Source: Acanthaster planci
Taxonomy: Eukaryota > Echinodermata > Asteroidea > Valvatida > Acanthasteridae
DNA length: 62,000 nucleotides
Assembly (NCBI RefSeq): GCF_001949145.1
Contig: NW_019091395.1
Span: 39,374-101,373 of the forward strand
Direction of reading: 5' to 3'
In this document: positions 45,401 through 50,710 of the stretch, one piece after another
Layout of the letters: every line of letters starts with the position of its first letter
Position numbering within the stretch: the stretch's first letter is position 1
Program-made: the position numbers and the translations under genes
Notes under the pieces: model-generated
Seen by the model: only the letters and a program-made list of their open reading frames with translations
Told to the model about the DNA's origin: nothing
The model's database searches: none

Positions 45401-46450
45401 AAATCTTATCTGTGTGTTGACAACAAACTCACAAATAATGAGCCTTTGTTCTGAGGAGACCAAATTGACTCCCGAACAGATCTTTGATGACAATCCCTTC
45501 ATGATCACACTTTCAGTGTCACGATGAACAACATTTTCGAATGCCCTTCTGATGGCAAAAGAGAAACAATGTGGGAAAGGAAGAACGTAACTCCTTGGAC
45601 TTAAATGAATTTGATGCATTCTTCGCGATGATTACATGTACAGTGTGCACTGAAGTCCCCAAGAGTTTCACATCAATCCCACAAGTCATCCGGTCTAACA
45701 ATCCAAGTCAAATTGCATTTCAAAGGAACTGTGACAGACATTCCAGTCTGACTTTTCATCCAGTTATGTGTGGCATGGATTTATGAATACAGCCGTTTCA
45801 CAAGAGTGTGCCACCAAGAGTTTGCAACGCATTGGCCAATCACAAGGTGCGAAATTTGTCGAATCAATGCACGTTTGGAAAGGGTCGACAAATTTCGCGT
45901 GTTGTGATTGGCCAATGCATTGCAAACTTTTGGTGGCGCACTATTGTGAATCGCCCTTATTGACTTCTGATGGACCATGTTAAGGATCACATTCAATGCA
46001 TGACTGTAATCAACCTTCCTTAATGAAATCCTAACCAGGATTTTATTTTTGTGTCTACAGTTACACTGTATTAAAGTATGTGAAATGATCCCCGTTTGTC
46101 CCATACAAAACACCACATTTTCTTTAAACACTCCATCATCACCAAGACTAGTAATGTGCACATTCTTGAGGGTGCCTCTCTATCTAGATGCCCAACAGCA
46201 TAAATGAAAAACACTGAAGTCCAGGAATGCCTTTGAGGTTAATATTCCTGCTAACTACATGTACGTGTATGGGATATAAGACGCACGAAATCGTAGACTT
46301 GCTCTTCAATGCCTTTTTAAGGGAGCTCAATTCCGTATTCCCTATAAATGAAGTTTCTAGGGATTTTACCTGTCAATCAGGAAGAACTCATCATCGGCCT
46401 CCGGCTTGTGTGTGATGGGATGATTAAATGTTGTCTCCCCAGTGTGGTGG
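256..46450 (-). CDS. PLEKHA5/6/7-like: PLEKHA5/6/7-like WW-PH adaptor protein, partial (join of 27 exons)
   Basis: This is the long minus-strand gene that occupies three quarters of the window. Seen: 27 exons with GT-AG boundaries and matching phases give about 2,077 residues. The domain order is the end of a WW domain (residues 1-27), a PH domain (about 119-222), charged disordered regions (222-1209), an EELVLLLIQLRR segment (about 1250), coiled coil (about 1366-1570), low-complexity linker, an IIIPERYL segment (about 1975) and a helical tail (2028-2077). Known of the family: vertebrate PLEKHA5, 6 and 7 have tandem WW domains, a phosphoinositide-binding PH domain, a TLPR motif, coiled coils and a PERY segment; PLEKHA7 acts at the zonula adherens with p120-catenin. 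Inferred: this is the invertebrate counterpart of that family. It is about twice the usual 1,050-1,300 residues, mainly because exons 39930-40922 and 36436-37586 are expanded. The 5' end (first WW, start codon) and 3' end (stop) are outside what I can place. Confidence 0.9.
4360..4436. repeat. Short hairpin
   Basis: GCCAGTTTGGTATT and its reverse complement AATACCAAACTGGC flank a loop of about 45 bases just left of the hAT-like element. It may mark that element's rearranged left end. Confidence 0.5.
4430..4656. mobile_element. hAT-like MITE family member, left end unclear
   Basis: Contains the ACAAGTCC/GGACTTGT arrays shared with 6950-7150 and 14076-14546, the internal block around TTCATTTGAATGGCTCGTGACT, and the right end CTCAACTACAACACTG. 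The left terminal repeat is not recognisable. Confidence 0.6.
4735..4860 (-). repeat. Possible tRNA-derived SINE fragment
   Basis: The minus strand reads GATCTTGGGTTCAGATCTC, close to a tRNA B box, preceded by TGTAGTGTTCTGGA. The A box is poor. Tentative. Confidence 0.35.
4995..5120. mobile_element. Small inverted-repeat element
   Basis: GTGTCCAAATTACTT at 4995 is repeated as AAGTAATTTGGACAC ending at 5120. The 126-bp unit has no coding capacity and is probably a MITE; no clear target duplication is seen. Confidence 0.6.
6942..7158. mobile_element. hAT-like MITE with 8-bp target duplication
   Basis: Terminal repeats CAGTGTTGTATTCGAGTCC (6950) and GGACTCGAATGCAGCACTG (ending 7150) bound a 201-bp element. 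The flanks CCCAAACC (6942-6949) and CCCACACC (7151-7158) match at 7 of 8 bases. An 8-bp duplication with a CAGTG terminus is the hAT signature. It lies next to the 51-nt candidate exon. Confidence 0.85.
7192..7242 (-). CDS. PLEKHA candidate cassette exon (51 nt)
   Basis: 51-nt segment with a strong donor (CCTGG/GTAAGC) and a weak acceptor (GCATCAG, poor pyrimidine tract). Read in the expected phase it gives GSMLYDQFQPLPTTNP. It takes phase 2 and leaves phase 2, so it joins 10197-10333 to 256-404 in frame, while its omission also keeps the frame. Confidence 0.55.
8315..8545. repeat. Degenerate tandem repeat, about 20-25 bp unit
   Basis: Units of the form GACACAGCAGATGACCTTT recur about nine times with drift. 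Intronic. The open frame across it on the minus strand is a by-product. Confidence 0.75.
10197..10333 (-). CDS. PLEKHA exon: conserved IIIPERYL segment
   Basis: 137-nt exon reading LGLPAKIIIPERYLPDDD, then EPAMTQEERERHEERVDR and ITKMLSAH. It matches VPIPERYIELEPE.PLSPEE and the following K.ERIKTLIAKS of PLEKHA6/7, the main C-terminal family signature. Acceptor ACCATTCAG, donor CACAG/GTTAGT. Phase 0 in, 2 out. Confidence 0.95.
11208..11574. mobile_element. TTAA-flanked (piggyBac-like) MITE, family A
   Basis: TTAA-CCACTTGCTGCCGGGT at the left and ACCCGGCTCTAAGTGG-TTAA at the right form inverted termini flanked by TTAA, the piggyBac target. Shares termini with 14786-15381. No transposase. Confidence 0.75.
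11641..11884. mobile_element. 244-bp inverted-repeat element, copy 1 of 3
   Basis: Begins GGGCAATTCCAGAAATTAGG and ends in the reverse complement (CCTAATGTCTGGAATTACCC). The interior contains TTAATGCAAATTACCTGCCA. Other copies are at 29771 and 31467 in the same orientation. No open frame; target duplication not clear. Confidence 0.75.
14068..14554. mobile_element. hAT-like MITE carrying a minisatellite, imperfect 8-bp target duplication
   Basis: Perfect 19-bp terminal repeats CAGTGTTGTAGTCGAGACC (14076) and its complement ending at 14546. Flanks ACGGATAG and ATGGACAG agree at 6 of 8 bases, the two differences being transitions. The left half is a tandem array of about 12-bp CACAAGACCAGA units; the right half matches the family interior. 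Confidence 0.85.
14095..14410. repeat. Minisatellite of about 12-bp CACAAGACCAGW units
   Basis: About 25 units between 14095 and 14410, with an N at 14241. It has expanded inside the hAT-like element. Open frames through it on both strands are repeat artefacts. Confidence 0.9.
14786..15381. mobile_element. TTAA-flanked (piggyBac-like) MITE, family A
   Basis: TTAA-CCACTTCATACCGGGG at the left and CCCCGGCAGGAAGTGG-TTAA at the right. Same termini as 11208-11574, longer interior (about 590 bp). No transposase frame. Confidence 0.75.
15735..15990 (+). repeat. tRNA-derived SINE
   Basis: The head has an A-box-like AGTGGTTATGGTTTGTGACT and a B box GGGGTTCCAATCCAG. The body GACTTGGGCAAGCCACTTAA is shared with the fragment at 59747. 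Confidence 0.7.
16072..16236 (-). CDS. PLEKHA exon: acidic segment before PERY motif
   Basis: 165-nt exon of 55 residues: GVQDDIAIHELQKALIDP, then DEVQELDILEPSGPRPSD and on to VEVDESTGGGL. The alternating acidic/hydrophobic pattern resembles the D..R.LYDLD.KKEL region just upstream of the PERY motif in PLEKHA6/7. Acceptor TTTTTAG, donor GGACTT/GTAAGT. Phase 0 in and out. Confidence 0.88.
18694..18797. mobile_element. 88-bp hAT-like micro-MITE with perfect 8-bp target duplication
   Basis: TAGGCCTGTGCCGGGT at 18702 and GCACACCCCTA ending at 18789 form imperfect terminal repeats. They are flanked on both sides by the identical octamer CTTTAAAT (18694-18701 and 18790-18797). An internal hairpin pairs CGGGTACC-type repeats. 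Confidence 0.85.
19353..19649 (-). CDS. PLEKHA exon: disordered linker, 3' boundary uncertain
   Basis: 297-nt exon reading LKAQAPALRLLRSARSQT, then DGPQTPPVFDNDPLMTP, ending near KAWPPHASSIVNS. Acceptor CGCCTCCCAG is strong. The donor is weak: AGCTCT/GTAACC (used) or ATA/GTGAAT twelve bases upstream, both phase 0. Without splicing the frame runs to a TGA at 19323-19325, so a shorter isoform ending here is possible. Confidence 0.8.
19945..20121. repeat. About 180-bp interspersed repeat, copy 1 of 3
   Basis: Shares GCAGAAGCACCCCCTC, TTCATTTTGTTGGTAGCGAT and a TCTTGGTCCAGCT end with copies at 50505 and 59270, all in the same orientation. No terminal inverted repeats seen; class unknown. Confidence 0.75.
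22267..22407 (-). CDS. PLEKHA exon: disordered linker
   Basis: 141-nt exon reading DRLMPGIPYKNTSYDPYH, then GAVSDTEADPAASRAKKK. All three forward frames are open. This one fits phase 0 on both sides and has the most protein-like composition. Acceptor TTTCTTAG, donor GCTCAG/GTATTG. Confidence 0.82.
22490..22674. mobile_element. TTAA-flanked (piggyBac-like) MITE, family B
   Basis: TTAA-CCCCTCCGTGTCGG at the left and GATGCGAAGGGG-TTAA at the right. The interior CAGCAGCTGCATGGTGAATA is shared with 30405-30594. Confidence 0.8.
23294..23409 (-). CDS. PLEKHA exon: TGEIIPGSPMRRTRS segment
   Basis: 116-nt exon reading DHTISRTGEIIPGSPMRR then TRSVPDQQGLMAGDDRK. Acceptor ATATCACAG is good. A consensus-like donor (GGACCAG/GTCAGT) lies inside, but using it leaves phase 2, which does not fit the next exon. 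ATG/GTACAG gives the fitting phase 0 and longer sensible coding, so I used it. Confidence 0.7.
24209..24247 (-). CDS. PLEKHA candidate microexon (39 nt)
   Basis: 39-nt segment with a pyrimidine-rich acceptor (TTGGCTCCCCTAG) and donor GACG/GTAACC. Read in the phase left by the upstream exon (1), it gives VRNGPSQQGWYGD and leaves phase 1 again. It is therefore a symmetric cassette that could be included or skipped without changing frame. Its small size makes the call tentative. Confidence 0.5.
24587..24818 (-). CDS. PLEKHA exon: Gln/Pro/Ser/Tyr-rich linker
   Basis: 232-nt exon reading QIKEQQVQQSPVLESVAS and running through a low-complexity QPRYQQPPMQQMEQPQ stretch to RGRAPPQERG. Acceptor TTCTCCAG, donor AGAGAG/GTAAGG. 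Phase 0 in, 1 out. Confidence 0.9.
25542..25686. mobile_element. Inverted-repeat MITE
   Basis: Starts CAGGCATGCAACTT and ends AAGTTGCGTGCCTG, with a related copy near 37755-37895. hAT-like termini, but no convincing target duplication. Confidence 0.65.
25977..26173 (-). CDS. PLEKHA exon: linker after coiled coil
   Basis: 197-nt exon reading YPEKIQRHRREQSPRTPK, then QYAVTDLDTMLSHDIS and an RRREDSIKKVR end. Acceptor CATCTAG. The donor is uncertain: CCGG/GTGTGT (used here) and AGAAAT/GTAAAA twelve bases further both keep phase 0, so they would differ by four residues. Confidence 0.85.
26656..26794 (-). CDS. PLEKHA exon: end of coiled coil
   Basis: 139-nt exon reading HEGANTKERLQMENEVTR, then VQSLLENLDKQRNQLANQ. 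Heptads of Leu/Val/Met continue the coiled coil. Acceptor TTTCTGCAG, donor GAAA/GTAAGC. Phase 0 in, 1 out. Confidence 0.92.
27148..27249 (-). CDS. PLEKHA exon: coiled coil, KIEYEV segment
   Basis: 102-nt exon of 34 residues: ELEEVAAENGKIEYEVSL then LRSKLDAQHQ. It matches ELERAWREYDKLEYDVTV of PLEKHA5. Acceptor CCTTTAG, donor GTCCG/GTAAGT. Symmetric (0-0). Confidence 0.94.
27864..28094 (-). CDS. PLEKHA exon: central coiled coil
   Basis: 231-nt exon of 77 residues: EKLSQLHRLDKRLQEMSA, then HVSLLKEDKDKIEASLDR, ending VKVRTQLANGTK. It corresponds to EKLQQLHKEKYTLEQALL in PLEKHA5. Acceptor TTTCCACAG, donor CAAAG/GTCAGT. Phase 0 in and out. Confidence 0.95.
28348..28494. mobile_element. Long-terminal-inverted-repeat MITE
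   Basis: CAGACCTGCCAACCTTGCC at the left and GGAGTTGGCAGGTCTG at the right begin inverted arms of roughly 60 bp, continuing into an AATAGATTAAA/TTTAATCTATT core. Confidence 0.65.
29300..29475. mobile_element. Hairpin element, diverged copy
   Basis: The right arm (GTGATTGGCCAATGAATTGC) and left arm (GTGTGCCGCCAAAAGAGTT) are inverted relative to each other and match the arms at 45791-45959. More decayed than that copy. Confidence 0.6.
29771..30032. mobile_element. Inverted-repeat element, copy 2 of 3
   Basis: Matches 11641-11884 along its length, including TTCCGGTGATATTTCCATGT and CACACTTTTGGACCCCTAAT. Ends are more decayed. Confidence 0.7.
30405..30594. mobile_element. TTAA-flanked (piggyBac-like) MITE, family B
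   Basis: TTAA-CCCCTTCGCACCGG at the left and CTGGAGCGAAGGGG-TTAA at the right. The termini are nearly perfect; the interior matches 22490-22674. Confidence 0.82.
30886..31026 (-). CDS. PLEKHA exon: start of coiled coil
   Basis: 141-nt exon of 47 residues: DKVQKDLNYIEPKKLIEF, then SRRLEEEKLNRDLKGELQ, ending TAEDRLLE. Charged heptads mark the start of the central coiled coil. Acceptor GTTTCTAG, donor CTAGAG/GTTAGG. Phase 0 in and out. Confidence 0.93.
31467..31710. mobile_element. Inverted-repeat element, copy 3 of 3
   Basis: Starts GGGTAATTCAAGAAATTGG and ends CCTAATTTCTGGAAT. Same interior as the other two copies. An N at 31708 falls in its right terminus. Confidence 0.7.
31955..32156 (-). 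CDS. PLEKHA exon: helical segment
   Basis: 202-nt exon reading HSDSLHRRSNPNLSEDRE, then FLEELSLERVEVERELEI and ending MIAQEFYR. It is helix-prone, with heptad-like Leu/Val spacing after LEELSLERVEVERELEI. Acceptor TTCCCATAG, donor TACCGG/GTAAGG. Phase 2 in, 0 out. Confidence 0.92.
32515..32660 (-). CDS. PLEKHA exon: EELVLLLIQLRR helical segment
   Basis: 146-nt exon reading HEELVLLLIQLRRDQSNL then KRWLEMIDQELALLADP. It matches the PEELTLLLIKLRRQQAEL segment of PLEKHA5. Acceptor TTGGCAG, donor GCCAG/GTTGGT. Phase 0 in, 2 out. Confidence 0.93.
33000..33135. repeat. Decayed hAT-like MITE fragment
   Basis: Retains ACAAGACCAGTCACAGGACC, a GAATGCTT core and GACTTGTGACAGACTT in the order of the 14076-14546 element. 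Termini not recognisable. Confidence 0.45.
33231..33350 (-). CDS. PLEKHA exon: conserved KKWQMKAQPYI segment
   Basis: 120-nt exon of 40 residues: PREPTSRFKKWQMKAQPY, then ILLSTGIRLRLSIAAGDL and LGKS. The mixed hydrophobic pattern looks folded, unlike the exons before it. It leads straight into the EELVLLLIQLRR segment of the next exon. Acceptor CTCTCCTCAG, donor AATCG/GTAAAC. Phase 0 in and out. Confidence 0.9.
34085..34233 (-). CDS. PLEKHA exon: basic linker
   Basis: 149-nt exon reading GTTEADIAPRRARNANSK then RRSERNTLERNEF. It is strongly basic in the middle. Acceptor CTCCACACAG, donor AAAGGG/GTGAGT. Phase 1 in, 0 out. Confidence 0.88.
34547..34767 (-). CDS. PLEKHA exon: disordered linker
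   Basis: 221-nt exon reading DRDMSAQHSAERQPLSD and ending RRFASSITEEGV. No known domain. Acceptor TTGAACAG, donor GTCG/GTATGT. Phase 2 in, 1 out, joining both neighbours. Confidence 0.88.
35279..35469 (-). CDS. PLEKHA exon: Pro/Glu/Arg-rich linker
   Basis: 191-nt exon reading YPSEVTPEQRSLLQSPLA and containing a second TPEQRADINSPLAYP, an internal near-duplicate of about 25 residues (TPEQR..L.SPLA.P). Acceptor GCTTGCAG, donor GGAAAG/GTTGGG. Phase 0 in, 2 out. Confidence 0.88.
35892..35968 (-). repeat. tRNA-derived head (SINE or tRNA pseudogene)
   Basis: The minus strand reads GGCTGGATAGCTCAGTTGAT (A box), with TCGCAGGTTCCAATCCTGC (T arm and B box) downstream. The putative acceptor stem can still pair if G-U pairs are allowed. 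The D arm is altered and the anticodon stem is imperfect, so I do not call a working tRNA gene. Confidence 0.6.
36196..36302 (+). repeat. Possible SINE tail
   Basis: Reads GTATCTAGCGCCTTGAGCGC, then TACAAGTCTCCATTATTATT. The ending in short TTA repeats resembles 3' tails of tRNA-derived SINEs. Confidence 0.4.
36436..37586 (-). CDS. PLEKHA exon: long DPRR/DPRG repeat region
   Basis: 1,151-nt exon of about 384 residues. It opens EEGQFPESSRNSNKGG. From about 36500 to 37000 it is a dense repeat of R-x-D-P-R units (RGDPRRDD, RGDPRQSD and similar), seen in DNA as a recurring GGGTCACCTCT-like motif. It closes LHFKFPKTGEI before ATA/GTGAGT. Phase 1 in, 0 out. The repeat leaves other frames open on both strands, but only this frame fits both splice sites and is continuous with its neighbours. 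Confidence 0.9.
37755..37895. repeat. Decayed copy of the 25542-25686 MITE
   Basis: Shares GGAACTTGGACTTCAACAAA-type and GAGGAAAAGTTGCATGCCTG sequences in the same order and orientation. Confidence 0.55.
38380..38760. repeat. Degenerate tandem array
   Basis: Units containing ACCAAACCTG and CACAAAATCCAACA recur about four to five times at irregular spacing in the intron between the repeat-rich exon and the TLPR exon. Confidence 0.5.
38802..39058 (-). CDS. PLEKHA exon: Arg/Gly/Ser-rich region with YPESYNTLPR motif
   Basis: 257-nt exon. It begins DSQSSRASQDRHGGRR and ends QYPESYNTLPRPRSKSRE. That end matches the YPEGYRTLPRNSKTRPE motif of PLEKHA5, one of the best anchors for the family outside the PH domain. 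Acceptor CTCTCACAG, donor GTACAG/GTAAGA; phase 2 in, 1 out. Confidence 0.93.
39930..40922 (-). CDS. PLEKHA exon: long acidic/charged disordered region
   Basis: 993-nt exon encoding about 331 residues with no stop. It is rich in D, E, R, S and P, opening with RRQQYDDDDARFRGHH and holding runs such as RDEEEEAGDDDEKAHQ. Nothing folded is visible, so I infer disorder. Acceptor AAACAG, donor TCAAG/GTTAGA. A shorter donor at GGCCAG/GTCAAG exists, but the longer one gives the correct phase (2) for the next exon. No vertebrate PLEKHA exon I know is this long here. Confidence 0.92.
41842..41948 (-). CDS. PLEKHA exon: end of PH domain
   Basis: 107-nt exon reading CEHENMRTYYFAAENQVD, then MNQWIRAMKLAANAQLE. 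This is the last strand and C-terminal helix of the PH domain, with the conserved MRTYYF and the helix tryptophan. Acceptor TTCTGCAG, donor GAAAG/GTGAGT. Phase 0 in, 2 out. Confidence 0.95.
42427..42530 (-). CDS. PLEKHA exon: middle of PH domain
   Basis: 104-nt exon reading SGSILLPSYQISPVGPQD then KITRKYAFK, equivalent to the GSIPLPSFQI...NRKYAFK strands of vertebrate PLEKHA PH domains. Acceptor CCATCCAG, donor TTCAAG/GTACAT. Phase 1 in, 0 out. Confidence 0.95.
44938..45311 (-). CDS. PLEKHA exon: linker and first part of PH domain
   Basis: 374-nt exon. The first about 90 residues are a Pro/Ser/Thr-rich linker with repeated TPTSP-like stretches. The end reads EGWLFKQDSGALKAWRKR and WCVLADYCLFYYK, the first strands of a PH domain of the PLEKHA type (family form: RGWLYKQDSTGMKLWKKRW). 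Acceptor TTTAAG, donor AAAG/GTATGT; phase 2 in, phase 1 out. Confidence 0.95.
45312..46369 (-). other. PLEKHA intron between WW exon and PH exon
   Basis: Contains the long hairpin element at 45791-45959 and otherwise nothing I recognise. Confidence 0.65.
45791..45959. mobile_element. Hairpin element with about 70-bp arms
   Basis: The left arm (GTGTGCCACCAAGAGTTTGC, then GCATTGGCCAATCACAAG) is the inverted complement of the right arm (TTGTGATTGGCCAATGCATT, then TTTTGGTGGCGCAC). Loop of about 20 bases. A related element lies at 29300-29475. Confidence 0.8.
46370..46450 (-). CDS. PLEKHA exon: C-terminal half of a WW domain
   Basis: Most upstream exon I can place. It reads HHTGETTFNHPITHKPEA and on to an acidic end, matching the second half of the second WW domain in PLEKHA5/7 (HN..T...HPVTG). 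It begins after CTTCTAG with one base of a split codon, so an upstream exon must end in phase 2. It ends in phase 2 at GACAG/GTAAAA. The usual WW tryptophan position holds F here. Confidence 0.8.
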
Positions 46451-47439
46451 CTAGAAGCAGGAGACAACAGGAAATAAAAGTCCATTTTCATACTCATTTT
46501 TTTAATGCTGAGGAGAAAATTAAATTTTCTGGTAAAGGTTTAGCATGGCTGCAGTCTTTTTTTTCAAATTTCCCCTGACCGTACTTCCACTAGACCGCAA
46601 GTTTGACGTCACTGGACTTAAAAGGAATCCGGGCATACTCGGGAGACACTATAAAGCTTTGTTCGCCATAATCCTATTCCCCTTGGGTGTGTAAAAAAAT
46701 TGACATTGATATCTGAGGATTTAGGGCTGTAGGGCTTAAAGAGAAGATCTGAGACTGTGCTCGCAATATACAGTTAAAGTGCGAATACACTCGGACAGCA
46801 AATAAATCACAACTGACAACTGCTAAGATTCCTCTAGTCCTGGGTAGGCCTACCATTCTTTTTCTGCGGCTGATGAAAGTATAATGTACTGGTCTGTGCT
46901 TTGACTCATCAACTACATGTACTGTACATGTACTGTACAGGTGCACTGAATGGTAGCAAGAATAGGCAGGGTCTTAACATTTGAAATTAAATACTCAAAG
47001 TCCAAGCGCATATAAACCTTCTTCCACGTCTGTAAACTACATGTATCCCTTTGGTGCAAGGGTAGTATCCTTTTTTATAATGGTCTAAATTTTGTTCAGT
47101 CGTTTCACAGCTGGGGCAGGAAACATGTCACACCAGTGCTTCTCCTATGATGTACAGTACCAGGACAAAGATGAATTTTTTTAATTGTAGTTTGGCACAC
47201 TTGTTTATGGCTGGAGATGAGTTCCCTTGACTGGATAGAACTTGAGTTGTTTCGAAGTACATTTGTATGTATACCTGTACATGTAACATGCATTGACACT
47301 TCTGTTTGCAGGAAACATGTTTGTTAAATATACACTAATTACTGAAGGCGGTAACCATCCCACAATGCTTTTTAATGCTTTCAATTCCTTCACAAAAGTC
47401 TGTGAAGGGTATTAGCCTATCCAAGGACCCTGTGGGACA

Positions 47440-50300
47440 CGTGAAATACATACATGTACATGTACATACATGTGCAGGGTGCCTGTATGTACATGTACAA
47501 TGTGTGTACAGCACATGTACTTGTGTGTGTTTGCACATTGCCAGACCCTTCATGAATTCAAGACTAAGCTTCAAACTCCAACATGTCTAATTATTCCAGA
47601 CATGTACAACAGATTATTATTTCTTCTTATACATGTACCGGTACATGTCCATGTACATGTATGTGCATGAACGTACAGTATACATGGCACACCAAAATAA
47701 ATTAAGCAGATCTACGGAGGCAAATAGGAACTTGTACAAAAGTCTCACTGTCCTCTCGAGACTTTATTAGAGACATATTCACAGCCATACGCCAGCATCA
47801 ACTCCACCATCAAGTCCACAATAACATGATGTTCTGAGAAGCTCTGCAAGTGTGGCATACCACAGTTAGTCATGGGCAGCACATGTGCATAATAATATAA
47901 GGTTTGCGTATATGAAGACGTCACCGATGTTCTTATTAAAGTGTGGTCTCTGGACGCACATTAAAATTCCAGACAAGTGAGCACATAGATTTTCAGAAAC
48001 ATGTGCAACCGACCAGTACAGGCTTCCAAAAGTGTTTTCACTGCCTTTCTACATTTATTTTCTTTGAGCTGACTGGTTCATGAATCAGGAATTGTGTTAC
48101 TAGGCAACTGCTAAATACAGTAATTTGCATGGCAAATGTGGGCTCATCCATGTTTATGAATTGTATAAAAAGTGGTCATTACTCTTGAGTGGACCAAACT
48201 GTTTAAACTTGGTTTCCAATGATGCCCTTTTCACATGGACATGTCAACACATACACAATATTTACATGTACATGTAAGTATATGTATGAGAGCGAACATA
48301 AAAACTGAATGTACCAGTACAGTAGGATAATGAATAATGTACTGTATGTACATGTACATAATATTGAAACAACCATAACATACAAGCACATTTCTACATG
48401 CACGTTACATGTACAAGTAGGTTATTCAAGCACAGAGACACTATCATGAATTTTACTTAAAACATATCCATTTTATACAATGTATGATCTAAAATCAAGA
48501 AAATCTGCCATTTGCAGATTAGCAAACGTCTACAGCAAAAGAACACCAACCCTGACAAGATGGTTGAAATTCATGTGCAAAAAGGAAGAAAAATTTCATA
48601 TTAACCACACGTACGGTAAATCAGTAACGTACTACAAATATACTCACAATTTCCTCACAAAACTACGGATCTTCCATATTCAAATAACCAGGAGCTCTTA
48701 TAAAATGTAAAAAAAAAAAAAGAAACTTGTCCACCTCACAGCAACCGAAACCAGTACTTGTCTTAGCAGCACTTTCCAAGGCCCAAACCAAACACCCAGT
48801 GACGCCAGCCAGAATGTGTAATACACTGCTCTATCCCTGGTTCTGGCCCTGGTCGCTCTGGGAGTCCTCGCAGGGAGTCCAGACAACTGGCATTTGGAAC
48901 ATCAATGTCATTTTCGGTTGCACGCTGGTGACCGAAGTATTATTTACACATGTTGTCAGCAAGGTACAACTATATATAAACTATATGTACTAGTGGTAAA
49001 TACATGTGTACAAAGTGCACTAGGGATATGAACAACGTGACATAGGGTTTTCATCTAGGATTGAACTATTACCCTGTCCCTTCTTAGCTATGGTTAAAAA
49101 CTTGCTGTCCTCTCCAAGGAAAATTCTGGGAACTGGCGTCCCGTATTGTCTGAGGCCATAATTTCACTGCACCCAGATGCATTTTGGAGGGAAATGTGAA
49201 GGCTTGTTCACCAGGGAAGAAAGGCAGCTTGTCAATTTTGAGCAAGCAACAACTACCTGTCCAAATTCGTTTTTGGCCTCTCCTCAAGGCAGTGGACAGG
49301 TGGCTAGGTAACAATGTACTTTAAAACATTAGACGTTTCAATTTTATTGTGTGTGTGTTTTGTTTTTTATTGTTTTTTTTTAGCACAGGATAATTGATGA
49401 GCACTGCATATTGCACCCAACATGTACATGTAGATTCATACAAACACCTACAGGTATACATGTACATGCACCTTGCACATACAATGTACTTGTACATTTA
49501 CTCAATGCAATGAACAGTATGGAGGAAAAACACGTACAGTATATGTAGAACATGGTTACAAGTATGTGCCAGAACATGTGCATATTTAAAGACTGGTTTA
49601 ACTTACATGCATACATGCAATTAACCCAAACATGACCAAGGTCCAATTACATGTACATGTACCAGTACACACAATCTTATTGTCCTACATATTATGGACT
49701 GCATGTACATGTACATACGTGTATGCAGAACTGAGATCAAGCATCGCACAGCTAGACCCTTTTTTTCTGATGGGTTTAATTACAGTGTTATACTGTACTA
49801 TTGTATTAGGTAATAAAAAAATAAACAGCGCCTCCTGTTTCCCGACCTTGCCTACTTTGAAGGTGCAGCCCTAATTTCATTTGGGGGAGGGGGGAATTGG
49901 AAAAAAATGTGAAATTGGAAATAAATTTATAGAAAAGGAATTGTCAATTGTAGTTTGAATGTAGAATAAAATGGCTCGTCAGGCTTATTTATGACATGCA
50001 CACGCATGCATCTACACGTACATGTACATGTGTTATTTTCGAGTTCATCACAAGTCCTTTCACAAGTCCCTTCACAAGTCCAGTCACAACAATGACAAAG
50101 GAATGCTTTTGTCATAGCTAAGTTGTATAGCTTGTGAACTGGGGTAAGACAGAATGACATCTGATGGACTTGTGATGGACTTACAGGGACTTGTGAAGGA
50201 CTCGAATACAACACTGACTGATGTACATACAAGTACATGTAGAAGTTAGCCTATATTCTAAAATGTTGTTTATTTCCTTTTAAACATACATGTACACGAA
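47440..50300. repeat. ACATGTAC-rich region
   Basis: Clusters of the self-complementary ACATGTAC and GTACATGT words occur near 47450-47520, 47630-47680, 48260-48420, 49420-49500, 49650-49730 and 50020-50035. It is a low-complexity sequence scattered through the window and densest here. Confidence 0.8.
50031..50216. mobile_element. hAT-like MITE, truncated or decayed left end
   Basis: Contains CACAAGTCCTTTCACAAGTC arrays, the GAATGCTTTTGTCATAGCTA core and the right terminus GGACTCGAATACAACACTG ending at 50216. The left end is only roughly TGTTATTTTCGAGTT. Confidence 0.65.
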
Positions 50301-50504
50301 TGCCACCCACCCTTTCTTCCTGTACTTTTAACCAGTGAACATTTAGCTACACATTGAATTAGTATTAAAATGGGTGCCTCCTCCTGCCCAAAAATTAAAC
50401 TTTCCACCTACTTTCCCCGTTTTCAGATGGCATGTATTAGGAAATAAACAGAATTATTTATGTTAATTTGGTTTTGTTTGTTTCCCTTACTGCAAAGTGC
50501 AGTG

Positions 50505-50710
50505 CACGGACCGCATGAAGCAGAAGCACCCCCTCATCTGTTGAAAAGAGCCGCGTTGGTGGGGAGCGTTCATTTTGTTGGTAGTGATGCAAACGTGAGG
50601 CGCGCACGTCTTAGTCATTCGTGAACCAGCAAAGATAAGTTCTTACCAAAGGAGCCTCCATTGCTAAGAAAAATAGCACGCTCTCTTGGTCCAGCTCGGG
50701 GCTCATATTA
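50505..50710. repeat. About 180-bp interspersed repeat, copy 2 of 3
   Basis: GCAGAAGCACCCCCTCATCT through TTCATTTTGTTGGTAGTGAT to CTCTTGGTCCAGCTCGGGGC; same order as 19945 and 59270. Confidence 0.75.

Noticed and set aside
49084-49314. Minus-strand frame considered as the missing upstream WW exon
   Set aside because: It lacks the WW pattern (LPxGW, then YY or YF, then HP) and has no suitable phase-2 donor.
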